Below, piece after piece: positions 29,318 through 36,818 of a stretch of 64,000 nucleotides of DNA. Numbering within the stretch: position 1 is the first letter of the stretch; each line of letters begins with the position of its first letter. Source of the stretch: a virus; IMG/VR virus record IMGVR_UViG_3300033149_001352, positions 62,001-126,000 of that record, one strand, 5' to 3'. The notes under the pieces were generated by a model. That model was given only the letters and a program-made list of their open reading frames with translations, was not told the DNA's origin and did not search any database. The translations under genes were made by a program, and so were the position numbers.

Positions 29318-31337
29318 ATCCACCAATGGTATCTTCGACCAGTGTAATAGTTATACTGTAACTTCCAGTGAATGATGCTGATACATTGGCTGGGAGGTAT
29401 CGTGTGCCGGAGTCTGGCGAATGTCTTACTCTAATTATGGCATTTACTGTACCACCTGGATGGTTATATGATAGGGAAACATTACCATCGCTATCTGTAT
29501 TGCTGTTGATTAAGGGTACAGTAAATGTGTCTGATCCATCATATGACTGCGCAAGGCTGCAAATACTATATGTATCGCCGGTATCCCAATAATTATCAGT
29601 ACCATCGATTAGTGGAGAATGAGCAACATGATCAGCGTCAATAATCTTAGTTACTTGTGCCCATGAACCATCTGTTTCATTGACAATCATATCTCCCTCT
29701 TCAATATCAGATGTTAAGAAGTTGACACCACTATCATAAAGGACTGTCGGAGAATCATCAGTGTTATCTGCCTGAGCAGTAGTTTCGGGTGGGAATGTAA
29801 ATACAGTACTAGACCTTGAAGCATATCTATACCAGTGCCATTCCTTTTCGTCAACTGCTCTAACAGTTATCCATCCACTGGATGGCGTATCAGAATCTAC
29901 TGAGGCTGATGCCTCAAATGTAGTGTCTCCTTGGTTGTTGTTAGTTGCATGGCTATAATAGGTGGTTGGGTTAGTCTTCTGCATATATACCTGTGCCCCT
30001 TCAACACTATTCCCATCACCATTTTCAATATGGATATCTATCGATACTGTAGTCTCAAAGGATACTGTTGAACCCGCCGGGTTGTATGAACTTGCATTGC
30101 TATCAGTATTAGTTACTGTTATTGCACTGCCTGATGAGTTATAAACATCATAGGTATTGTTTGTAAATGTTAGATTGTTGAATCCAATTGCAGATGCCAC
30201 ACTGATCTCAATAGCATCTGGATTACTGATAAAGCTACAGTAGGTAATATTGTGTGATGCAGATTCTATCAACACCGTGCCGTTACCGGCCGTTGGACCG
30301 GAGATGAAGTTACAGTTCGTTACATCCATTGTGTTTGGTTGGAACTGTCCCTGTCCATTAGCAAAGTTACAGTTAAGAACTTCTAGATTTGTACCATCTG
30401 GCTGTAGGTCTATAGTTCCATAAGTATCAAAACTTGAACCATATAATCCAAAATCATCTACATCTGTGTCTGTAGCAGTAAACTCAAAGGCAAGGGTTGT
30501 AGCATTACATCTTATCGTACATCCGTTTATTCCCGCCGTGCCTGACTTTTCACCTAACTCAAATCTCTGTGTTGCTCCGGTTGAGTTGCCCACTACTGTA
30601 ATGGAGTATAGTGATGGAGATACGTAATCACTCTTATCTTCGAATATTACTACCTGGTTCTTGGCTACAAAGTCACTGCTGGACGTACCAGTATCTCCTA
30701 TGGTAAGGCTACCTGATGCGTAGTATATTCCTCCAAACTTCTTTAATACACCCCATCCACCGGTTGTTGCACTATCAGCCAAATAGATGTCTTCAAAGTC
30801 AAATGAACTTCCACCATCGTCTCCATAGGCTGTCAATCCATCACAGTATATTAGGTTGTCCCACCAGAAGTTATCTGCGTTCTTTGCAATGCTAGTCAAG
30901 TTTATTCTGATTATGATATCTGTTATAGCATTCATACTTGTTGGTTTTGTACCAGAGTCTACAGCCGTTGAAATATCTATAATTGCCTGATACCACCCGC
31001 CCGGATACTCGTCTCTACCACTAACATACCAGTAACCAGTGTTGGCTCCATCAGTAAGTCCTAACTGCACTCCGCCACCACTCTTGGTGTTGAGCAGTGA
31101 ACCATGAGTGCTGATGAACCAAAACCGTACATGTTTAGTTCCGGAGAGGTCAACAGGTGATGTGGGTGTGAATGTGACATCGTTGTTACCACTGCTCTTC
31201 ATTATAGTAGATAATGATGCACTACCCTCTACATATTGTGCGGTGTCCTGGCTTCCACTATCCCACGATCCGCCTGCACTTGTAGAGTCACAGCTGCTCA
31301 TCTGTAAATAATTTACTCCAGTTACTGTAACCGTCAT
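29316..31337 (-). CDS. beta-helix/jelly-roll virion protein
   Basis: 673 aa. Residues about 40-165 look like a carbohydrate-binding jelly roll (VRFWFISTHG, GYWYVSGRDEYPGGWYQAII, DNFWWDNLIYCDG). Residues about 190-410 are a repeat-rich beta-helix (NCNFANGQGQFQPN, CNFISGPTAGNG, ITYCSFISNPDA), typical of fibres or glycan depolymerases; catalytic residues cannot be assigned. The C-terminus is Ig-like and shares NETDGSWAQ with the protein at 26084. Likely a host-surface binding protein. Confidence 0.7.
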   Translation of the reverse strand: MTVTVTGVNYLQMSSCDSTSAGGSWDSGSQDTAQYVEGSASLSTIMKSSGNNDVTFTPTSPVDLSGTKHVRFWFISTHGSLLNTKSGGGVQLGLTDGANTGYWYVSGRDEYPGGWYQAIIDISTAVDSGTKPTSMNAITDIIIRINLTSIAKNADNFWWDNLIYCDGLTAYGDDGGSSFDFEDIYLADSATTGGWGVLKKFGGIYYASGSLTIGDTGTSSSDFVAKNQVVIFEDKSDYVSPSLYSITVVGNSTGATQRFELGEKSGTAGINGCTIRCNATTLAFEFTATDTDVDDFGLYGSSFDTYGTIDLQPDGTNLEVLNCNFANGQGQFQPNTMDVTNCNFISGPTAGNGTVLIESASHNITYCSFISNPDAIEISVASAIGFNNLTFTNNTYDVYNSSGSAITVTNTDSNASSYNPAGSTVSFETTVSIDIHIENGDGNSVEGAQVYMQKTNPTTYYSHATNNNQGDTTFEASASVDSDTPSSGWITVRAVDEKEWHWYRYASRSSTVFTFPPETTAQADNTDDSPTVLYDSGVNFLTSDIEEGDMIVNETDGSWAQVTKIIDADHVAHSPLIDGTDNYWDTGDTYSICSLAQSYDGSDTFTVPLINSNTDSDGNVSLSYNHPGGTVNAIIRVRHSPDSGTRYLPANVSASFTGSYSITITLVEDTIGG

Positions 31338-31339
31338 TC

Positions 31340-31555
31340 CTATATGTCCCCCGGCTTAGGATTTTCTATTCTTATTATAGACTGAATATGCTGGCAGCCA
31401 TTTTCGAATATATAGTCTTCTAGACAGGCTAAACATAACAGCTTATCACTCAGCTCAGCGTCAAAGTCTTTACCGCTTCTGGTTGTTCTGATGTAGTAGA
31501 ACTTATCATCATTTGTTTCTGCAATACTAAGACATTGAACACATTGCTTAGCCAT
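31340..31555 (-). CDS. small zinc-finger-like protein
   Basis: 71 aa from ATG 31555, after GAGGT at a spacing of 7. CVQC near the start and CLAC around residue 40 form one zinc site with a central hairpin; a third Cys (GCQH) follows. Coupled to the YkgJ-like gene upstream. Confidence 0.6.
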   Translation of the reverse strand: MAKQCVQCLSIAETNDDKFYYIRTTRSGKDFDAELSDKLLCLACLEDYIFENGCQHIQSIIRIENPKPGDI

Positions 31556-31557
31556 AG

Positions 31558-31827
31558 TCAAACCTCACCGACCTTTAATCGTCTATTATTGTTCCATGTA
31601 TCCAAGAAGTAATATCCACACCCTTCGTGTAAGATAGGGGGCATCTCTGGGAATAGTTTACATCTTAATGGTCTTTCTTTCTTTCCATAGATCTTACAGC
31701 TATATGTTCCATCTGACAGTTTCTCCAGATGCGGACACGGCGGGTCCTCAGTAAGACAACACCACCCACATCTAAGACACCTTCCCTTTCTAATGTATCG
31801 ACGTACCGGCCTATCTGGTATCTGCAT
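31558..31827 (-). CDS. YkgJ-like CxxCxxCC protein
   Basis: 89 aa. CLRCGWCC (C17, C20, C23, C24) followed by PPCPHL, C44, RPLRCKLFP and GCGYYF matches the YkgJ family, proposed to bind zinc or an iron-sulfur cluster. Some members modify or assist other proteins; the role in viruses is unknown. First gene of a minus-strand unit that shares an A/T-rich region with the divergent gene at 31911. Confidence 0.75.
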   Translation of the reverse strand: MQIPDRPVRRYIRKGRCLRCGWCCLTEDPPCPHLEKLSDGTYSCKIYGKKERPLRCKLFPEMPPILHEGCGYYFLDTWNNNRRLKVGEV

Positions 31828-31863
31828 GGATATCTCTATGTTATATCCCTGCTGGTAATAGAT

Positions 31864-31875
31864 AACTTTTAAAGA
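31864..31875. promoter_or_regulatory. shared A/T-rich divergent promoter element
   Basis: AACTTTTAAAGA lies about 36-47 nt before both the TTG at 31911 (plus) and the ATG at 31827 (minus). Its TTTTAAA core is symmetrical, so it could act as a TATA box both ways. Confidence 0.4.
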
Positions 31876-31910
31876 CTCTTAGGATTATTAGATATACAGG
31901 AGGAAGAGAC

Positions 31911-32366
31911 TTGCAGAAGCTAAGTGATAGGAATGCTCTCAAGGGTTATGTTACGATGCTCTTATTCGATGAAGAAGGTAACCTATCCGAGACCAGAGAT
32001 TTCAGGAATCTTGTGGTTGACATTGGTCAGGATGGAGCTATGAGCAGAATATCAGAGGTTGCTACTGGTGTTCTACCTGCTAATTACATAAGATTGGGTA
32101 CAGTTTCAACAGCACCTGGTGCTACTGACTCTCGCTTAACGGGTGATATTGGAGAGCCTAAATCAGCAGCTTATACACGTCTAGGCATAGGTTCATGGAA
32201 GTTGGTTGCTACATGGGGAACCGGTGAAGCTGTAACAGGTCTAACTGAATCCGGCGTATTCTTTGGTTCACATACTGGTTCTATGCTATGCAGGCAGACG
32301 TTTAACGTCATCAATAAGCAATCAGCAGACACACTAGAAGTAACATGGGGCTTTACCCTGGCGTGA
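31911..32366 (+). CDS. phage-type fibre/appendage protein
   Basis: 151 aa from a TTG at 31911 with AGGAGGAAGAG just before it. Pattern: an N-terminal strand, DFRNLVVDIGQDGAMSRI, ANYIRLGTVSTAP, then GESGVFFG-like (LTESGVFFGS) and a C-terminal LEVTWGFTL. This matches a small structural protein family of tailed viruses in which NLVv..G and the final W.F are conserved (from memory). Stands alone on the plus strand between minus-strand appendage genes. Confidence 0.65.
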   Translation: MQKLSDRNALKGYVTMLLFDEEGNLSETRDFRNLVVDIGQDGAMSRISEVATGVLPANYIRLGTVSTAPGATDSRLTGDIGEPKSAAYTRLGIGSWKLVATWGTGEAVTGLTESGVFFGSHTGSMLCRQTFNVINKQSADTLEVTWGFTLA

Positions 32367-32443
32367 TACTTGTGTCTCACACGTACCCTTATAGACATGA
32401 CAAACGTCTTGAAGAGATATATCAATAGATGAAACTGCTTAAT

Positions 32444-32466
32444 CACAGGGGGATTATCTCCTAGTG
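32444..32466. terminator. possible bidirectional terminator
   Basis: A short hairpin with GU pairs (CACAGGGGGATTATCTCCTA...) lies between the convergent gene ends at 32366 and 32486. Weak. Confidence 0.3.
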
Positions 32467-32485
32467 ATTTTACAATCGTCTAATC

Positions 32486-35281
32486 TTATCTATGCCTTTG
32501 TAGATTCCCTATCAATGTTGTCTTAATCTTCTTTGTGTAGAGCAATATCGTGTGGTATGCATCTACTACCGGTCTCCTAAAGTAATCTTCTAGGAGTGTA
32601 CCGTTTATTAGATGTCTACGAATGTTCCACACAGTAGAGTGTAGGTCTTGTATAATAGCAGAGTCGCTAAGATGTACCCTAGCACCCATTCTAATACTAT
32701 CAGAGAAGTATTCATAGTCCGTTACGTACTTACGATAGAGATTATAGAAGACACCATCGATAATCACTTCCTGTATGAAGCTATACGTAATATAGAATAA
32801 TACCCCAGGGTCATAGACTTCTATTTCTTGCCTCAACCGCATTCTGTACAGTCTACGCAGTATTGTAGCAGTAATATCCATATCTTCAGTTAAGTGTCGT
32901 ATATGGTCTAAGGCATAGGTATAGACACCACTTAGATCTAAGTCCTCAGATCGTAGGATTGTTATGAATTGACCGAATACAGTACTTAAGGTATCTATCA
33001 GGTCCATTGACTGAGATAGTATCTGAACTATGTACCTGTATAGTTCGTTATAGTCTAATATTACCAGCTCTTCTAACTCTCTGCTTACAGCTACCTGGAA
33101 CGCTACTTCCCTTCCCATAGCTATCCATTCTTTCATTAATCTAAAGGCTGTAGATGAAGTGAGTACAGATGATATGATTGCTATGTCCTGTAACATATCC
33201 TTATAGAACTGAGAGATATGACTAAGGGTTCCTGTCAGCTGTATTTGCTCTACGAATATCTCCACCTGACCTACAAACATTACAGTAAGTGCTTCGAAGT
33301 ATATCCTGTCTTCAATCGATCTATAGAATGATACGATATTGTTTAGAGTGTCTATGATACCTGTAGACTCTATGTAATCCCTAGTCCAACTACTAACAGA
33401 ATCAATATAATCTGCTGTAGTAATAGTCTCAGACCACCCATATACCAACGACATTAGATAGCTTAGATGTTCAGTAACTACGAGGTATTCTTTATGTGCA
33501 CTATAGACATCTGTAACTCTATAATACAAGCTCTGGATTGACAATACGTCTGTGATATACTTACGGTAGAGATGCGTTACTGAATCAGAGATTGATATTG
33601 GTGTTAGCAGGTCAATAACAGATCCAGTAAATACTCTATCTAATATTGAGATAGCTTCTGTTGATACTCTCCTAATAGCCCTTGTTATATCTGATTGTAC
33701 TGCCATTATATCAGATACGTATTGTCTGATAGACCTAGATACTATAATCGCTGGGACTATAGATAATCCTCGTATCAGGGATGCATGCCATTCAGATATA
33801 TGACTGAGGGAATCGCTTAGCAGTGTACTTACTACGATATACACCCTACCCGACCACCGTATAAATGAGACATCTACGAACTGTAATGTATCTATAAGAT
33901 CAACCAACGTAGTACCAACTGACTCCAACATATCAGCCACCGTAACTCCAACGTTCAATGACAGTACAAAGGACGAGATTGTACCAAAGAATGGCTGCCA
34001 CAGGTTCATACCATCTACAATCTCGAAGAACGTATTCCAGGCTCTGCCCCAATAATCAGATAGACTAATGGATTGGTACACCCGGTAGTGCACGTCCCAT
34101 ATAGTAGACGTAATATAATCTGTTAGTAGTCTTACCTCTGTGTCTAAGATAAGTATATGATATTCGAAGTATGCTGTCTTGAGGTAATGTATCAATGTCA
34201 TTGGCTGTGATACGTATCTCTCTATTTGCCATATGGTAGAGAATAATACCTGTGTTATGTCTAATCCTTGGAGGAAAGTTATAGCTCTGCCTATTAGTGG
34301 TTCTAAGTAGTCTCCTGTGTCTATATCATTAACGAAGTCAATGTACGCTAACCACGCTGAATTGTAGTAGCTATCTAACAACACTGGCTGCATCATTGCC
34401 TCATACCACTCGGAGATATACGATATGAAATGGGATAGACTTATGGACTGTAGTATGTAGCATATGTGTTCCTGTGATGTCTTGATGAGCCCTGTTATGT
34501 CTATTGATTCTCCTACCAATCTGTCAATGTTCCACACAGATGGGTGTAGATAGGAGGGAAACGTGATATACTCGTTCCTTAGTCTAAAGGAGCTCCAAGT
34601 CTCTCTAAATATTGAGGTTATGTCCATCTCCTGCAGCCTGACTAAATAGAAGCTGATATTGCAGGATAGGTAATCTGTTATATCTATAGATTGAAGGATA
34701 GTGTATAACCAGTTAGATACTGTATCGTACATGTCTGCTAGATTGATACTGCTGTAGATGCTTAGATACGCATTCCATGCTCTATATCTATAATCGATCA
34801 AGTCCACCAATTGTAGCATTGTAAGCTTCAGTCTTATCTTTTCTAACATGTCTTGTAAAGCAGTGGATTGTGTCAGGATTAAGAAGATGGTCCATATGTG
34901 GTACAGATAAGAGTTTAGTGTCATCTGTTCCAGGTAGATACTAAAGGTGTCGGATGCGTAGGATAGGTAATCTCCTATAGCAACAGATTGCTTACTGTAG
35001 TGTGTTATGGACTTAGAGATATAGTGACTTAGATCTAAGCCCTCGTGGGGAAATCTTGCAATATTCCATAGATACCTATAGAAGCTCTGTAGGTACATTG
35101 CATCTACTATTAGAAGACTGACTATACTAGCAATATAATCTCCTACACTGAGTGTATCAAATACATTCTTGGTAAGTCTAAATGATAATGTAGCTTCCCA
35201 TATAATAGGAAACGTATATGGGAAATCACCAGCAGTATGTATACCCAGGTTCTCCTCAAAGTCCTTAGTATAGGAAGCCAT
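32486..35281 (-). CDS. large helical-repeat virion protein
   Basis: 931 aa, GGAGAGA before the ATG. It is built almost wholly from a degenerate unit of about 45-60 residues: a helix rich in Tyr/Trp, then a phrase such as QSISLSDYWGRAWN, QSIDITDYLSCNISFY or EDLDLSGVY. No Cys-based metal site. The length, repeat style and position among appendage genes suggest a fibrous or plate-like tail component, or a tail-tube accessory. No family recognised; the repeat is shared with 23864 and with the open frame at 60187. Carries two CTTAGATCTAAG palindromes. Confidence 0.65.
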   Translation of the reverse strand: MASYTKDFEENLGIHTAGDFPYTFPIIWEATLSFRLTKNVFDTLSVGDYIASIVSLLIVDAMYLQSFYRYLWNIARFPHEGLDLSHYISKSITHYSKQSVAIGDYLSYASDTFSIYLEQMTLNSYLYHIWTIFLILTQSTALQDMLEKIRLKLTMLQLVDLIDYRYRAWNAYLSIYSSINLADMYDTVSNWLYTILQSIDITDYLSCNISFYLVRLQEMDITSIFRETWSSFRLRNEYITFPSYLHPSVWNIDRLVGESIDITGLIKTSQEHICYILQSISLSHFISYISEWYEAMMQPVLLDSYYNSAWLAYIDFVNDIDTGDYLEPLIGRAITFLQGLDITQVLFSTIWQIERYVSQPMTLIHYLKTAYFEYHILILDTEVRLLTDYITSTIWDVHYRVYQSISLSDYWGRAWNTFFEIVDGMNLWQPFFGTISSFVLSLNVGVTVADMLESVGTTLVDLIDTLQFVDVSFIRWSGRVYIVVSTLLSDSLSHISEWHASLIRGLSIVPAIIVSRSIRQYVSDIMAVQSDITRAIRRVSTEAISILDRVFTGSVIDLLTPISISDSVTHLYRKYITDVLSIQSLYYRVTDVYSAHKEYLVVTEHLSYLMSLVYGWSETITTADYIDSVSSWTRDYIESTGIIDTLNNIVSFYRSIEDRIYFEALTVMFVGQVEIFVEQIQLTGTLSHISQFYKDMLQDIAIISSVLTSSTAFRLMKEWIAMGREVAFQVAVSRELEELVILDYNELYRYIVQILSQSMDLIDTLSTVFGQFITILRSEDLDLSGVYTYALDHIRHLTEDMDITATILRRLYRMRLRQEIEVYDPGVLFYITYSFIQEVIIDGVFYNLYRKYVTDYEYFSDSIRMGARVHLSDSAIIQDLHSTVWNIRRHLINGTLLEDYFRRPVVDAYHTILLYTKKIKTTLIGNLQRHR

Positions 35282-35320
35282 CGTCTCTCCTTATAGAGAT
35301 ATAGGTAGAGAGACTAATAC

Positions 35321-35548
35321 TTATTCCTGCTCCTCTTCCTTATCTTCTTTGGATAGAGCTTTGTACTTTTCCATCTCAGCTGTGACTGCAACTAACTGGT
35401 TACGTAGATTATTGATAAGTATAGACTGATCCTTGGCAGCCTTACTAATATCATAGAAGTCTCTATAGACACAGTTCTGACATATCTGTGCATACCCTGG
35501 TAGAACAACTGGCTGAAAGTCTTTCTTATCTTCTGCCATTCGTATCAT
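35321..35548 (-). CDS. small coiled-coil protein with Cys pair
   Basis: 75 aa (ATG 35548, or ATG 35539). CQNC at about 23-26 precedes a long helix (LINNLRNQLVAVTAEMEKYK) ending in an acidic tail. Typical of a small structural or scaffold protein. No family recognised. Confidence 0.55.
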   Translation of the reverse strand: MIRMAEDKKDFQPVVLPGYAQICQNCVYRDFYDISKAAKDQSILINNLRNQLVAVTAEMEKYKALSKEDKEEEQE

Positions 35549-35572
35549 AGATTAATGGAGAGTGGGTATATA

Positions 35573-35675
35573 TTACTCTATCAGTTCTAGTTTCTTACCG
35601 GTTGCAGTTTCTATCTCTCTGGCATCCTGAATCCCAGTTTTGTGAGGACATCACCGTAACAGCTTTATCTTTCAT
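35573..35675 (-). pseudogene. small gene with a one-base frameshift
   Basis: The ATG at 35675 overlaps the stop of the upstream gene (ATGA) and opens MKDKAVTV; the reading then looks random. Shifting by one base after GTG gives CPHKTGIQDAREIE and ATGKKLELIE followed by TAA at 35573-35575, a protein-like continuation of 25 residues with no start codon of its own. The 103-nt length is one base too long for an intact frame. One inserted A in the GGTGATGT stretch would explain it (error, mutation or frameshifting). Confidence 0.45.
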
Positions 35676-35929
35676 ACGTCAAATCCCTCCTTCTTGAGTA
35701 CTTCACGATATTTAGCGTAGCCCATCCTGTTTCTTTTGGATGCTATATCTGCCTTGATATAGGCGATGACAGTCATATTCTTCAAGCCCGTCAGTCCAAT
35801 GCCGCTACTTTCTGCTACCTCCCTGAGTTCCTCGTCACTCCAGTAGTCCTTCATCTTGCTAGTGAGGAAATCCCTGTCCACCACTACCTTGCAGAGTGGA
35901 AGCGTCTCAAGCACTATTGTGTCAGCCAA
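35672..35929 (-). CDS. small unknown protein
   Basis: 85 aa from a TTG at 35929, with GGTGGTGA seven bases upstream. N-terminal strand (IVLETLPLCKVVVDRDFL), then helices (SDEELREVAESSGIGL, MTVIAYIKADIA, YAKYREVLKKEG). Possibly a small virion or assembly protein. The TTG overlaps the end of the fibre gene before it. Confidence 0.55.
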   Translation of the reverse strand: MADTIVLETLPLCKVVVDRDFLTSKMKDYWSDEELREVAESSGIGLTGLKNMTVIAYIKADIASKRNRMGYAKYREVLKKEGFDV

Positions 35930-36818
35930 TTTTATTCACCACCATAGATCTCGTCGAGGTGTCCGTGTTTACGAAGCCTACCTTATCAGCTTCGCCTACT
36001 ACTCCGATGATTCTTGCCTCTTTTATCCAGTAACTGCTTGTGGGTCTCCAATTACTTACCCCATCGTGATAGAACTGCAGGGCTAGGTCTCTCGCTCCAA
36101 CGGCACTGAATATCCCGCTTACGCTGGGAACCACCCTCGCGTCGGCAGCTAAATCGTCGTCATACACCTCGGCGAATACCAGAGGCGATGCTGTCAGCGT
36201 CCTCGTTCCATGACCCCAGACCTCCGACGCCGTCGCACCTCCTGCCTCTGATACTTTCGCATCAAGATTGTCGTAGATGCGTCTGCCTATGCTGTTCGCA
36301 GGGTCTCCAGACTGACAGACGCTTTGCCGGACATCTGCCGCTGAGTGCGATGACCTTGAGGAGATCGCCGCGTCCAGACGCGCCAGCCGGGTCTCGGTGC
36401 AGACAGACGCAAGAGCCGCGTTGTCGGTACCGCGTTCTGTTACATAGTCAGCAGAAGCGAGTCGGCTTGATACAGTTGCATCGAGGTTATCCAGACTTGC
36501 AGCTCTACCAGTGGCTGTCCCCGATATCCCAACAAGAGCTCCAGCGTAGTTACCATCCTTTAGTTCCACTGGATCGCCATCCTTCAGCATCTGAACTGCA
36601 TTACTTCCATCTGGAGACAGATAGACATTATCTAGATCACTCCTAAACCATAATAATCCCTCAGATAAGCTAGGATTACTGGTCCTAGAATCTAATTTGA
36701 TTAAGTCTAAGTAAGCAGTCTCTTCACCAGTAGTCTTAATCTTATTTACTGTAATCTCGTCTATGGTTATGCCTTTGAAGAGTCTATTTAGAATCCATTC
36801 CTTAATCTTCCCTAACAT
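35922..36818 (-). CDS. fibre-like virion protein with GC-rich module
   Basis: 298 aa from ATG 36818 (GGAG nine bases upstream; it overlaps the previous gene by 17 nt). The N-terminal part (IDEITVNKIKTTGEETAYLDLI, GLLWFRSDLDNVYLSPDG) resembles fibre attachment segments. The middle (about 110-215) contains the NLDA.VSSRLASADY and ASEVWGHGTRTLT phrases found in many tail-fibre-associated proteins. That module is clearly richer in G+C than its flanks, suggesting acquisition from another genome. Probably part of the host-binding appendage. Confidence 0.65.
   Translation of the reverse strand: MLGKIKEWILNRLFKGITIDEITVNKIKTTGEETAYLDLIKLDSRTSNPSLSEGLLWFRSDLDNVYLSPDGSNAVQMLKDGDPVELKDGNYAGALVGISGTATGRAASLDNLDATVSSRLASADYVTERGTDNAALASVCTETRLARLDAAISSRSSHSAADVRQSVCQSGDPANSIGRRIYDNLDAKVSEAGGATASEVWGHGTRTLTASPLVFAEVYDDDLAADARVVPSVSGIFSAVGARDLALQFYHDGVSNWRPTSSYWIKEARIIGVVGEADKVGFVNTDTSTRSMVVNKIG

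Noticed and set aside
24973-31337. Depolymerase enzyme call for the beta-rich appendage proteins
   Set aside because: Beta-helix-like repeats are visible, but no catalytic residues can be assigned from sequence alone.
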